From Ginsengibacter sp963792025 (GTDB taxonomy: Bacteria > Bacteroidota > Bacteroidia > Chitinophagales > Chitinophagaceae): a DNA stretch of 64,000 nt. The notes under the pieces are model-generated. The model made no database searches, was not told the DNA's origin, and was given only the letters and a program-made list of their open reading frames with translations. Position numbers and translations under genes: made by a program. The DNA is taken from contig CAWBUS010000007.1 of NCBI GenBank assembly GCA_963792025.1, positions 183,142 to 247,141 of the forward strand, in the 5' to 3' direction. Below, piece by piece: positions 6,835 to 16,199 of the stretch (the first letter of the stretch is position 1; every line of letters starts with the position of its first letter).

Positions 6835-9267
6835 ATGCTTGACATTTTGACAAGAGAAAAAAATATGAATAGAAATTATTTTATGGGTGCTCCGGAAGAT
6901 GAAATGGAATTTATGCCGATAATCCCTTTAAATGAAGATGGCAACGAAGGCAATGATGATCAGCCTATTCCTTCTGAATTACCCTTGCTCCCGTTAAGAA
7001 ACACAGTCCTTTTTCCCGGTGTTGTAATACCGATTACGGTTGGAAGAGATAAAAGCATTAAGGCAGTTACCGATGCCTACAAGGCTGACAAATTGATAGG
7101 TGTTGTTTCCCAAAAAGACAGCTTGGTTGAAGAACCTACCGTAAGTGATTTAGTTGATATTGGTACCGTAGCCAAAATAATCAAGTTGATAAAAATGCCT
7201 GACGGCGGTACCACGGTAATTATACAGGGTAAAAAAAGATTTAAGATTGATGAAATAACAACGGACGATCCTTATTTCAAGGCTAAAATTACCGCACTTG
7301 TTGACGAAGATCTTAAAAACGACAATGACTTTGATGCGATGGTTGGCTCTATTAAAGAACTGGCTGGGCAAATTATTCAGCTTTCACCCAACCTGCCTTC
7401 AGAGGCCGCTATTATTTTAAAGAATATCGAGAATCCCTCCTTCTTAATACATTTTGTTAGCAGCAACTTAAACAGCACTATAGCCGAAAAGCAGAAACTG
7501 CTGGAAATTCACAATATTAAAGCCAGGGCAGAAATATTGATGAATCTTTTACAAACAGAATTGCAGTATGCTGAACTGAAAAATAAAGTCACTAACAAGA
7601 CTCGTGCTGAGCTTGACAAGCAGCAGAAGGACTATTTTCTCCAGCAGCAGTTAAAGGCTATAAAGGAAGAATTAGGTGGTGATAATTTTGCCGAGGTGAA
7701 AGAAATGCAGAAAAAGGCTGAGACAAAAAAATGGCCTGCAACTGCAAAAGAGATGTTTCATAAAGGCCTCGAGAAGTTAGAAAGAATGCACCCTTCAACG
7801 CCAGATTATTCTGTAGTATACAATCATCTGGACCTCATGCTGGACCTACCCTGGGAAGATTATACCAAAGATCAATACGATTTCAAAAAGGCAAAAAAAA
7901 TATTGGATCACGACCATTATGGAATGGAGAAAATAAAGCAGAGGATTCTCGAATACCTTGCTGTGCTAAAATTAAAAGGCGATATGAAGAGCCCGATTCT
8001 TTGTTTTGTTGGCCCCCCGGGAATTGGAAAAACTTCTTTAGGTAAAAGCATTGCGAACGCAATTAACCGTAAATATGTACGGGTAAGTCTCGGCGGCCTT
8101 CACGATGAAAGTGAAATTCGTGGCCATCGCAAAACCTATATTGGCGCCATGCCAGGGCGGATTTTACAATCTATTAGGAAAATCAAATCTTCTAATCCTG
8201 TAATGATTTTGGATGAAATAGATAAAGTGGGAACAGATTTTCGCGGGGATCCATCTTCTGCTCTACTGGAGGTTCTCGATCCGGAACAGAATAATAATTT
8301 TTACGACAACTACCTGGAGATGGAATATGATTTAAGTAAGGTGTTGTTTATCGCCACTGCTAATAATCTTCAAAATATTCAACCGGCATTGCGGGACAGG
8401 CTGGAAATTATAGATCTTAATGGATACGCCATCGAAGAAAAAATTGAAATAGCAAAGCGACATCTTATACCCAAACAAAAAGAAGCGCATGGGTTGAAGG
8501 ACGTTCAGTTTAAAATAAGTGATACAGTTATTGAAAAAATTATAGCGGAGTTTACACGGGAAAGCGGTGTACGTGAGCTGGACAGGCAACTGGCAAGTGT
8601 TATGCGCAACCTTGCCCGAAATTACGCCGAAAAAGGAAAACTGAAGCCTACTTTAAGTATTGGAGATGTAGAAAAGATACTTGGCAAATCGAGGTATAGC
8701 AATGAAATGTACAAAACCGCTAACATGGCGGGAGTTGCGGTGGGGCTGGCCTGGACCTATGTTGGGGGAGACATTTTATTTATTGAAACAACTACCAGCG
8801 ATAATGGAAAGGGTGAATTAAAGCTTACCGGAAATCTGGGTAACGTTATGAAAGAAAGCGCCAGCACCGCAATGACTTACTTACAAGCCAATGCCAAAAA
8901 GTACGGAATAAGCCCTGATGTATTTAATAAAAAGAATGTTCACGTTCATGTACCCGAGGGCGCAGTTCCAAAAGATGGTCCGAGTGCGGGAATCACGATG
9001 ATGACTGCGCTGGCATCTTCGTTTACAGGCCGAAAAGTGAAACCTTACCTGGCAATGACAGGTGAAATTACCTTGAGAGGTCAGGTGCTTCCTGTAGGTG
9101 GCATTAAAGAGAAAGTTCTTGCTGCTAAAAGGGCTGGCCTAAAGGAAATAATTATGAGCGTTCAAAATGAAAAAGATGTGAATGAAATAAACCCAAATTA
9201 TATCAGGGGCCTGAAAGTGAATTACGTGAAAACAATGCAGCAGGTGCTGGATCTCGCTCTTATGTGA
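6835..9267 (+). CDS. lon: ATP-dependent protease La (Lon)
   Basis: Cytoplasmic AAA+ protease that degrades misfolded and regulatory proteins. Full length at 810 residues: N-terminal substrate domain (about 50-250, starting ELPLLPLRNTVLFPG), coiled coil (about 245-330), AAA+ module with Walker A GPPGIGKT near 395 and Walker B MILDEIDKVG near 458, and the protease domain with Ser717 in PKDGPSAG and Lys760 in GIKEKVL forming the catalytic dyad. An ATG at 6865 is an equally likely start; it is preceded by an A-rich stretch and would lose ten non-conserved residues. A strong terminator follows at 9359. Confidence 0.97.
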   Translation: MLDILTREKNMNRNYFMGAPEDEMEFMPIIPLNEDGNEGNDDQPIPSELPLLPLRNTVLFPGVVIPITVGRDKSIKAVTDAYKADKLIGVVSQKDSLVEEPTVSDLVDIGTVAKIIKLIKMPDGGTTVIIQGKKRFKIDEITTDDPYFKAKITALVDEDLKNDNDFDAMVGSIKELAGQIIQLSPNLPSEAAIILKNIENPSFLIHFVSSNLNSTIAEKQKLLEIHNIKARAEILMNLLQTELQYAELKNKVTNKTRAELDKQQKDYFLQQQLKAIKEELGGDNFAEVKEMQKKAETKKWPATAKEMFHKGLEKLERMHPSTPDYSVVYNHLDLMLDLPWEDYTKDQYDFKKAKKILDHDHYGMEKIKQRILEYLAVLKLKGDMKSPILCFVGPPGIGKTSLGKSIANAINRKYVRVSLGGLHDESEIRGHRKTYIGAMPGRILQSIRKIKSSNPVMILDEIDKVGTDFRGDPSSALLEVLDPEQNNNFYDNYLEMEYDLSKVLFIATANNLQNIQPALRDRLEIIDLNGYAIEEKIEIAKRHLIPKQKEAHGLKDVQFKISDTVIEKIIAEFTRESGVRELDRQLASVMRNLARNYAEKGKLKPTLSIGDVEKILGKSRYSNEMYKTANMAGVAVGLAWTYVGGDILFIETTTSDNGKGELKLTGNLGNVMKESASTAMTYLQANAKKYGISPDVFNKKNVHVHVPEGAVPKDGPSAGITMMTALASSFTGRKVKPYLAMTGEITLRGQVLPVGGIKEKVLAAKRAGLKEIIMSVQNEKDVNEINPNYIRGLKVNYVKTMQQVLDLALM

Positions 9268-9358
9268 TTATTAAAACTATTGACGACATTTTCACGTATA
9301 TATAATTGTAAACAAAATCAACAGATATTTCAGTTGATTGTTTTAAGGGTTAAAGAGA

Positions 9359-9390
9359 TCCCTCTCGATTCCTCGGGAGGGAATTTTTCT
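9359..9390 (+). terminator. Intrinsic terminator after lon
   Basis: A 9-bp stem pairs 9359-9367 (TCCCTCTCG) with 9374-9382 (CGGGAGGGA, one G-U pair), closes a 6-nt loop, and is followed by ATTTTTCTT. It lies about 90 bp after the lon stop codon. Confidence 0.8.
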
Positions 9391-9494
9391 TAGTGCCTTT
9401 TCTGAAAGCGGAGCAGATTCTATTCTGAACCGATTCAATAAATTAATAATAAATACTTAGCGGGGAAAGAGAGAAGAGATGGCCTGGATAACCG

Positions 9495-10106
9495 TTATTT
9501 TATTTCAAGCTTAAGAATTGAATCTTTCTCAAGGAACGCCTCTAAAGAATCACCAACCATGCACTCACCAACGCCGGCAGGCGTGCCAGTGAAAATTAGA
9601 TCGCCTATATTAAGAGAAAAATAATTGGAAATATTTGCAACAATAGCGTCAATAGAAAAGATCATATTGGCGGAATTGCCCTTTTGAACAATTTCTTTAT
9701 TTTTTGCGAACGAGAAATTGATATTCTTTTTGTTTATGGCAGGCGTTAAATCAACAAAAGTCCCCACGGCCGCCGAGTTGTCGAAAGATTTTGCCTTCTC
9801 CCAGGGAAGACCTTTTTCTTTTAATTGATTTTGGATATCCCGTGCCGTAAAATCAATTCCCACACTTATAGCGTTGTAGTAATTGGAGGCATGTTTTTCC
9901 TGGATGTACTTGCCGTTTTTACTTATACGAACAACAAGCTCACATTCATAATGTAATTCATTGGTAAATTCGGGATAGTAAAATGGGGTGTGATTTTGAA
10001 CGAGAGCACTTTTGGGCTTCATGAAAATAACCGGTTCATCAGGTATCTCATTACCCATTTCCTTTGCGTGGTCTGCATAATTACGTCCAATACAAAAAAT
10101 TTTCAT
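9495..10106 (-). CDS. Fumarylacetoacetate hydrolase family protein (FAHD1/acylpyruvase-like)
   Basis: A 203-residue single-domain FAH-fold enzyme that probably cleaves a C-C bond in an acylpyruvate or related 3-keto acid, metal dependent. It starts IFCIGRNYADHAKEMG, has the metal-site strand ELHYECELVVRI (Glu-x-Glu), the GIDFTARDIQ motif typical of FAHD1-type proteins, and the C-terminal GDLIFTGTPAGVG. Length and motifs fit acylpyruvase/oxaloacetate decarboxylase-type members rather than the longer tyrosine-pathway fumarylacetoacetase. No tyrosine-degradation genes are nearby, so the substrate is open. Confidence 0.88.
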   Translation of the reverse strand: MKIFCIGRNYADHAKEMGNEIPDEPVIFMKPKSALVQNHTPFYYPEFTNELHYECELVVRISKNGKYIQEKHASNYYNAISVGIDFTARDIQNQLKEKGLPWEKAKSFDNSAAVGTFVDLTPAINKKNINFSFAKNKEIVQKGNSANMIFSIDAIVANISNYFSLNIGDLIFTGTPAGVGECMVGDSLEAFLEKDSILKLEIK

Positions 10107-10196
10107 TTTTAAGCAGCTTTATTATTTGGGTGCCAGAAGTTTAGTTGGCGAAAATATACAAAACATTCTAAAAAAAGAATTTACTTAACAATCGCA

Positions 10197-10775
10197 TTAA
10201 GAATTAAATGTAACATTATTTATTGTGTTCATAGTCCTGTCAATTCCAATTGTTGCAAAATTCTCAATAACCTCAATACATTTTTCAATTTTTAGCCTTA
10301 CAATAGGTATTTCTTCCTGGTGCCATCGGCTGAGAACAAACTCAACCTGCATGCCTTTCGGGAAGTTATTTCCTACTCCAAAACGAAGTTTGGGATAAAC
10401 ATCTGTCCCGAGAACATTCTGAATATCACGTAGTCCGTTGTGGCCTGCATCGCTTCCACTTTTACGTAAACGCAATTTGTTTAATGGCAGGGCAAGGTCA
10501 TCAACGATAGTTAACGAATTTTCTACTGCAATATTTTCTTTGTCCATCCAGTATTTTACTGCCTTCCCACTCAAATTCATAAATGTTGTTGGCTTTATAC
10601 AAATAAACATTTTTCCCTTCCATTTTATTTCAGCAATCTCTGCCAGGCGTCCAGTGCGGAAAGTTCCCCCATGTTTTAACACAAAAGCACTTAAAACATC
10701 AAAGCCGATGTTGTGCCTGGTGTGGGCATATTCGCTCCCTGTATTGCCAAGTCCTACAATTAAATAATTCGACAT
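10197..10775 (-). CDS. pth: Peptidyl-tRNA hydrolase
   Basis: Releases tRNA from peptidyl-tRNAs dropped by ribosomes. 192 residues, normal length. It begins YLIVGLGNTGSEYAHTRHNI with the catalytic His in TRHNIG, followed by the KPTTFMNLSG substrate motif and DDLALPLNKLRLRKSGSDAGHNGLRDI. It stands alone on the minus strand between the FAH-family gene (90 bp downstream) and a small unknown gene (95 bp upstream). No irregularities. Confidence 0.96.
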   Translation of the reverse strand: MSNYLIVGLGNTGSEYAHTRHNIGFDVLSAFVLKHGGTFRTGRLAEIAEIKWKGKMFICIKPTTFMNLSGKAVKYWMDKENIAVENSLTIVDDLALPLNKLRLRKSGSDAGHNGLRDIQNVLGTDVYPKLRFGVGNNFPKGMQVEFVLSRWHQEEIPIVRLKIEKCIEVIENFATIGIDRTMNTINNVTFNS

Positions 10776-10869
10776 TTAGAAACGAAGATAGGATTTTGTA
10801 AAAAATTTCTAATCCTATAAAAAATGAATAATTAAGCTGGTAAAATCGGGTGATAGTTGAATATAAGAA

Positions 10870-11142
10870 TTATCTTCCTGGCAGGGATTGCAGGCACCGT
10901 AATCCCTTTTTGGTTACGCCCCATGTGGCTTTTTTTTCACCCTTAATGCTAAAATAAGTAAGGCTTATTAAGCCCCTTTCAATTAGAGGATATAGTGCTC
11001 TTTTTATGTCTTTCGGCCCAAAGGGTTTTCTCCTTTTTTGATTAGAGCAAACTTTCTTGAGGGCATATATCATAGATGGCGATAAAGGATATTCTTTATC
11101 GCGATAAAAATAGCCGCGGGGGAAAGATCTTATAATTGCCAC
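10870..11142 (-). CDS. Small basic protein of unknown function, possibly winged-helix
   Basis: A 90-residue protein that I do not recognise. It is rich in Lys and Arg. Its order (MIYALKKVCSNQ, then DIKRALYPLIERGLISLTYF, then a TWGVTKKGLRCLQ ending) resembles winged-helix proteins, where a recognition helix is followed by a beta-hairpin and a 'T.KG...L' helix. That reading is inference from pattern only. There is no signal peptide or membrane segment. It lies between pth and ftsK on the same strand with free space on both sides, so it is probably its own unit. Confidence 0.6.
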   Translation of the reverse strand: MAIIRSFPRGYFYRDKEYPLSPSMIYALKKVCSNQKRRKPFGPKDIKRALYPLIERGLISLTYFSIKGEKKATWGVTKKGLRCLQSLPGR

Positions 11143-11314
11143 AGAACTGTTTACTGTAAGCTACAGCTATTAAAATCGCAAAACGCAACTATTAAAACAT
11201 CATTGGTAAGATGTTTGTAATAGAACACTTATACAGTACAGATAACTTAACTATGGTCGATTTAAGGATCTTAGAATTAAACATGTTGAGTGAATACGGA
11301 AAAGGCTATTTCAA

Positions 11315-11364
11315 TATTGTCAATAGACAATAATACAAAGTCTGTCTGCAAATGTCAGATTTGC
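11315..11364. other. Two small hairpins downstream of ftsK
   Basis: In the 246-bp gap 11143-11388, TATTGTC (11315-11321) pairs with GACAATA (11326-11332) and GCAAAT (11348-11353) pairs with ATTTGC (11359-11364). Neither has a T tract in the ftsK direction, so they are weak terminator candidates. Nothing else is recognisable in this gap. Confidence 0.35.
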
Positions 11365-11388
11365 GTCTAACCGCTGTAGTAAGCGACC

Positions 11389-13857
11389 TTAATTGCCACC
11401 AAGATATTGTTGCAATTCAGCATCTGTTTTAATAAGAACATCTCGTACTTTACTACCCTGGTTAGGACCAACAACACCGGCTGCCTCCAATTGATCCATT
11501 AACCTGCCCGCCCGGTTATAACCTAATTTCATGCGGCGTTGCAATAATGATGTGCTGCCGCTTTGGCTTTGAACAATTAATTTAGCGGCATCTTCAAAAA
11601 GTGCATCCCGGTCGTTGACATCAAATTCTTTATTTTCAAATTCCTTCTCATCAACATATTCTGGCAACATAAAAGCCTGCGGATAACCTTGCTGATCCCC
11701 GATAAAATCAGTAACCTGGTCTACTTCAGGTGTATCAACAAATGCACATTGCAAGCGGGTAAGTTCCCCGTTATAACTGATAAGCATATCTCCTTTTCCG
11801 ATCAATTGCTCAGCGCCGCCTATGTCGAGTATCGTGCGACTATCAATTTTGCTACTCACTTTAAAAGCAATACGCACCGGAAAATTTGCTTTGATGGTTC
11901 CCGTAATAATATTAACCGATGGTCGCTGGGTTGCAATTATCAAATGTATACCTACCGCCCTTGCAAGCTGTGCCAGGCGGGCGATTGGCATCTCTACTTC
12001 TTTACCCGCCGTCATTATAAGATCCGCAAATTCATCGATAACCAAAACGATAAAAGGTAAATATTGATGTCCCTTTTCAGGATTTAGTTTTCTTGCGACA
12101 AATTTTTCATTATACTCCTTAATATTTCGGGTACCCGCTTCCTTTAGTAAATCATAACGGTTGTCCATTTCAATGCACAAGGCGTTGAGTGTATGAATTA
12201 CTTTTTTTGTATCCGTAATAATGGCGTCTTCTTCACCGGGCAATTTAGCCAGGAAATGTTTTTCAATACTTTTATAAATACTTAGTTCAACTTTTTTGGG
12301 ATCAATTAAAACAAGCTTTAACTGAGATGGATGTTTTTTATATAAAAGCGAAACGAGAATTGCATTTAGCCCAACTGATTTACCTTGTCCCGTGGCGCCA
12401 GCCATTAGTAAGTGTGGCATCGTTGTTAAGTCAACAATAAAATTCTCATTGTCAATTTTTTTACCAATAGCAATAGGCAATGAAAAATTATTATTCTGAA
12501 ATTTATCCGAATTTAGCAAAGAGCGCATGCTGACAATGGTCTTCTTCACATTAGGAACTTCTATACCGATAGTGCCCTTACCCGGAATGGGAGCAATAAT
12601 ACGAATACCAAGCGCAGCAAGGCTTAAAGCGATATCATCTTCAAGATTTTTTATCCGTGAAATGCGAACACCCGGAGCCGGAACTATTTCATATAATGTT
12701 ACAGTAGGCCCAACAGTCGCATAGATTTTTTGTATTTCAATGTCATAATTTTTGAGTGTATTAATGATCTGGTTCTTGTTAGTTTCCAGTTCCGTTACAT
12801 CCTGGACTATCTTTTCACTTCCGTGCGTTTCTAACAAATCTACTGTCGGAAATTTATAATTTCTTAAATCAAGTATAGGATCGTAAGGTTGTTGCGGCTT
12901 TGGCTTTGTTACAACCGTTTCTTCTTTTTCGATATCGGCTGGCAAAGGTTTCACTTCCAGTTGAAGGCCGTTTTGAGGCGACTTGTTTGTAACAGGATTA
13001 ATAATTTTTTCTTCTTTTATTTCTGCCAGCGGAAATTCTTTGCGTTCTCCGGGTTTTATAATCAAAGGCTTTTCCTCCTTTTCTACAATAGTGAACTCAT
13101 GGCTTTTGTCATCTTCATTAGTAGTCGGTATGTTCGTCAGGGGCACGAAGTCATTTGTGGATTTTTTTATCGGTTCCGAATCGGCTTCAAAAAGGGTATC
13201 GTCATTTTTAGCAACTTCATCTTTGCGGTTTAGTCTTTTATAGAGCAAGTCGAACGAAGGGTTAAAGCGCCAGATAATGTAGCTGCCTATTGCCACTAAT
13301 AAAAGCGAAGCTGTCCCCACTTTACCAATCATGTTTTGCATCCATTGATTTTCCATATCGCCCACGGCGCCACCCCAGGGAAAAGGATGGCCTTTAAACA
13401 AAAACGAAGCCGTAACGCTTACTACCAAAAGGCCCACTATTACATAACGAATATTACGACCAACTGAAAAAACTTTCTTTGGTGCAAACAAATTTACTCC
13501 TACAATAAAGAAGAATGTACAAAAAAGATAAGAAGCAATACCAAAACCCGACCTGAAAAAAAGATCCGAAAAATATGCTCCTGCGGTACCTAGCAAATTC
13601 GCCATTGGTTCAGCATGACTGGGTAACAGTATCTTCGCTCCTTTAAAAACTTTTGATTGATCTTCCTGCCAGGTAAATAAATAAGAACTAAAAGAGAGGA
13701 AAAGTAAAATCGAAGTTAAGATAAGAATTGCTCCGGCAATCTTATGAGACCGCTCATCCTTCAGCAACTTTTTTACCTCAACTTTCGCTTCAACATCAGC
13801 CTTAAATTTTTTAGGTTCAGCCGCTTTATTTTTTTTTGCTTTTTTAGTATTAGCCAT
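11389..13857 (-). CDS. ftsK: DNA translocase FtsK
   Basis: Septal motor that pumps chromosome ends apart during division. 822 residues. The N-terminal 200 residues hold about four membrane helices; a variable Lys/Glu-rich linker covers roughly 205-330. The motor domain has Walker A GATGQGKS near 487 and Walker B VLVIDEFADL near 607, with the LARAVGIHLIIATQRPS segment after it. The C-terminal gamma winged helix (about 755-820, LLQRRMKLGYNRAGRLMDQLE) reads KOPS DNA. A TATCTTTG -7 element lies 7 nt before the ATG, suggesting a very short leader. Confidence 0.97.
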   Translation of the reverse strand: MANTKKAKKNKAAEPKKFKADVEAKVEVKKLLKDERSHKIAGAILILTSILLFLSFSSYLFTWQEDQSKVFKGAKILLPSHAEPMANLLGTAGAYFSDLFFRSGFGIASYLFCTFFFIVGVNLFAPKKVFSVGRNIRYVIVGLLVVSVTASFLFKGHPFPWGGAVGDMENQWMQNMIGKVGTASLLLVAIGSYIIWRFNPSFDLLYKRLNRKDEVAKNDDTLFEADSEPIKKSTNDFVPLTNIPTTNEDDKSHEFTIVEKEEKPLIIKPGERKEFPLAEIKEEKIINPVTNKSPQNGLQLEVKPLPADIEKEETVVTKPKPQQPYDPILDLRNYKFPTVDLLETHGSEKIVQDVTELETNKNQIINTLKNYDIEIQKIYATVGPTVTLYEIVPAPGVRISRIKNLEDDIALSLAALGIRIIAPIPGKGTIGIEVPNVKKTIVSMRSLLNSDKFQNNNFSLPIAIGKKIDNENFIVDLTTMPHLLMAGATGQGKSVGLNAILVSLLYKKHPSQLKLVLIDPKKVELSIYKSIEKHFLAKLPGEEDAIITDTKKVIHTLNALCIEMDNRYDLLKEAGTRNIKEYNEKFVARKLNPEKGHQYLPFIVLVIDEFADLIMTAGKEVEMPIARLAQLARAVGIHLIIATQRPSVNIITGTIKANFPVRIAFKVSSKIDSRTILDIGGAEQLIGKGDMLISYNGELTRLQCAFVDTPEVDQVTDFIGDQQGYPQAFMLPEYVDEKEFENKEFDVNDRDALFEDAAKLIVQSQSGSTSLLQRRMKLGYNRAGRLMDQLEAAGVVGPNQGSKVRDVLIKTDAELQQYLGGN

Positions 13858-13981
13858 TTGCTTACAAAGATAGATAAATGGTTAAATGGATGAATGAATG
13901 AATTGTTGTATTGCTGAATCGTTATGGATGAAATTCGAATTATTTCAGCCGCTTTTCATTCGGACATCGTATTGATAGGGG

Positions 13982-14374
13982 TTAATGTTTTCCTCTTATT
14001 CCAAAAAACAAACAAAGCCAGCCTGCGATAAAGCACAAGCCACCAATAGGTGTTATAGCGCCCACCCAGTCATATCCCGGTAACACAGCGGCCTTAATAA
14101 ACGTGAGAAGATATAAAGAGATACAGAAAAAAATAATTCCGGCGATAAATAATTTGCCGGCCCATTGTATGAGCTTATTTGGAAATTCTTTATACAAAAT
14201 GCCTGCAGCTAACAATGCAAAAGCATGATAAAACTGGTAACGTACGGCCGTTTCAAAAATGCTTACTGCATAATCAGAAACATGCTGTTTTAGAGCATGG
14301 GCAGCAAAGGCACCAAAAGCTACTGAAAGCGCTCCCAATAATGTGGCAGTTTTTAAATATCCTTTATGCATCAA
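13982..14374 (-). CDS. DUF423 membrane protein (YgdD/TMEM256 family)
   Basis: A 130-residue inner-membrane protein with four predicted membrane segments (about 9-27, 47-64, 70-91, 100-122). It has the family's early signature GALSVAFGAFAAHALK and the later PIGGLCFIAGWLCLF. The biochemical function of DUF423 is not established. It lies 38 bp upstream of no obvious partner: aroK begins further upstream on the same strand and could be co-transcribed. Length is normal for the family. Confidence 0.9.
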   Translation of the reverse strand: MMHKGYLKTATLLGALSVAFGAFAAHALKQHVSDYAVSIFETAVRYQFYHAFALLAAGILYKEFPNKLIQWAGKLFIAGIIFFCISLYLLTFIKAAVLPGYDWVGAITPIGGLCFIAGWLCLFFGIRGKH

Positions 14375-14412
14375 AATCAGAAATTAAAAATTATAAAAAA
14401 CTATTACCTGGA

Positions 14413-14946
14413 TTATTTTTTCTCAGGCATAAAAAAGGACAGCGATTTCTCATTAAGTCCCTCAATATCGAAAATATAGTCAGCCATTGAATAATAAGAT
14501 GCTCTTTCCAGTAATCTATTTTGAATAAATAACAATAATTCCGAAGGACCTACTTTTTTTATAACAGGTCTTTTTTCAGTTTCGTTCATAACGTGTTTTA
14601 AAAGTATTTCCGGTGCTCCTTTTAAATAAACAACTTTTCCATGCAACTTCATCCATTCCATATTATCAGAAAAACAGGGTGTTCCACCACCGCAGGCAAG
14701 CACAAAATCTGTTTTATTTTTAAATGCCCGGAGATGATCCCGTTCAAGTTGACGAAATTTTTCTTCACCCTCCGTTTCAAAAATATCCGTAATTGTCTTC
14801 CCGTATTCCTCTTCTATTATTTCATCTAAATCATAAAATGTCAGCCCGTTTTGATAGGCCCAAATTCTTCCCCAGTGCGTTTTTCCGCTTCCCATAAAAC
14901 CTATAAGAAATATACCTTGTGCCAATTCCAATTTAATTATAAACAA
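14413..14946 (-). CDS. aroK: Shikimate kinase
   Basis: Phosphorylates shikimate at O3 in the route to chorismate. 177 residues, normal length. The P-loop is GFMGSGKT at residues 16-23, followed by WGRIWAYQNGLTFYDLDEIIEE with the shikimate-binding Asp, and VLACGGGTPCF with the conserved Gly-rich motif. Arg in EKRPV fits the lid region. It is 35 bp downstream of the acyl-CoA dehydrogenase gene on the same strand. The other aromatic gene in the window, aroE, is 27 kb away. Confidence 0.93.
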   Translation of the reverse strand: MFIIKLELAQGIFLIGFMGSGKTHWGRIWAYQNGLTFYDLDEIIEEEYGKTITDIFETEGEEKFRQLERDHLRAFKNKTDFVLACGGGTPCFSDNMEWMKLHGKVVYLKGAPEILLKHVMNETEKRPVIKKVGPSELLLFIQNRLLERASYYSMADYIFDIEGLNEKSLSFFMPEKK

Positions 14947-14981
14947 AAAAATATGATTCCGTAACGCCTATTGCCTTATAA

Positions 14982-16160
14982 CTATTTAAATGCATTCAAT
15001 CCCGTAACATCCATTCCTGTTATAAGAAGATGTACATCATGTGTACCTTCGTAAGTAAGCACACTTTCAATATTCATCATATGACGCATAACCGGGTATT
15101 CCCCTGTAATACCCATACCACCAAGCATTTGCCTTGCCTCACGGGCAATATTAGACGCAATTTGGCACGAATTTCTTTTTGCCATACTCACCTGTTGCGG
15201 CGTTGCTTTGCCTTCATTCATTAATACGCCTAGTCTCCAGTTCAGGAGTTGAGCCTTGGTGATTTCAGTTATCATTTCGGCGAGCTTTTTTTGTTGCAGT
15301 TGGAAAGCTCCGATTGGTTTATCAAACTGAATTCTTTCTTTGGAATATCGTAATGCGGTATCATAACAATCCATAGCGGCTCCAATAGTTCCCCATGCAA
15401 TTCCATACCGGGCTTTCGTCAGGCAACTTAACGGGCCTTTTAATCCCCTAACATTTGGCAGAATATTTTCTTTAGGAACCTTTACATTATCAAAAACCAA
15501 TTCTCCGGTTGCGCTTGACCGTAAGCTCCATTTGTTATGTGTCGTTGGCGTCGCGAAACCCTCCATGCCACGCTCCACAATTAGTCCGTGTATTTCACCA
15601 GCTTCATTTTTTGCCCACACAACCGCAACTTGTGCAAAAGGCGCATTGCTAATCCACATTTTACTTCCATTTAAAACAACATGATCACCTGCGTCTTTAA
15701 AATTACTCAACATGCCGCTCGGATCGCTTCCATGATCAGGTTCGGTAAGCCCAAAGCAACCAAGCCACTCTCCGCTTGCCAGTTTTGGCAAATATTTCTT
15801 TCGCTGCTCCTCACTCCCATAAGCATAAATAGGAAACATTACTAACGACCCTTGCACACTCGCAGTTGACCTCACACCACTATCGCCTCTTTCCAGTTCC
15901 TGCATCATTAATCCATAAGAAATGTAATCAAGTCCGCCGCCGCCATACTCGAAAGGAATCGTCGGACCAAAACATCCCAAATCACCCAATTGCTTTACAA
16001 TTTGTTGCGGAAATTCTGCCCGCTGCGCATAGTCTTCTATGATAGGAGAAATTTCTTTTTTTACATAGCTTCGTACCGATTCTCTTATCAATTTGTGTTC
16101 ATCAGTAAGTAACTCATCAACGTTAAAGTAATCGGGTGATTGGAAGAGATCCTGTGCCAT
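14982..16160 (-). CDS. gcdH: Acyl-CoA dehydrogenase, glutaryl-CoA dehydrogenase type
   Basis: FAD-dependent oxidation and decarboxylation of glutaryl-CoA to crotonyl-CoA is the likely reaction, in lysine or tryptophan breakdown. 392 residues with the acyl-CoA dehydrogenase fold: GCFGLTEPDHGSDPSGM in the middle domain, KARYGIAWGTIGAAMDCYD, and the catalytic Glu in SVLTYEGTHDVHLLITG. The spacing and wording of these motifs are closer to glutaryl-CoA dehydrogenase than to short- or medium-chain enzymes, but substrate needs testing. A 3-hydroxyacyl-CoA dehydrogenase that could act later in the same route is at 19741-20634. Confidence 0.85.
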   Translation of the reverse strand: MAQDLFQSPDYFNVDELLTDEHKLIRESVRSYVKKEISPIIEDYAQRAEFPQQIVKQLGDLGCFGPTIPFEYGGGGLDYISYGLMMQELERGDSGVRSTASVQGSLVMFPIYAYGSEEQRKKYLPKLASGEWLGCFGLTEPDHGSDPSGMLSNFKDAGDHVVLNGSKMWISNAPFAQVAVVWAKNEAGEIHGLIVERGMEGFATPTTHNKWSLRSSATGELVFDNVKVPKENILPNVRGLKGPLSCLTKARYGIAWGTIGAAMDCYDTALRYSKERIQFDKPIGAFQLQQKKLAEMITEITKAQLLNWRLGVLMNEGKATPQQVSMAKRNSCQIASNIAREARQMLGGMGITGEYPVMRHMMNIESVLTYEGTHDVHLLITGMDVTGLNAFK

Positions 16161-16199
16161 GTAGGAAACAAATTATTTTGTGAAAGTAAATTCTGCCTG

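Noticed and set aside
6845..6860. ATTTTGACAAGAGAA at the start of lon recurs at the start of ribD (30953-30967)
   Set aside because: A shared 15-mer is expected a few times by chance in 64 kb; the reading frames agree by coincidence and no flanking similarity follows.
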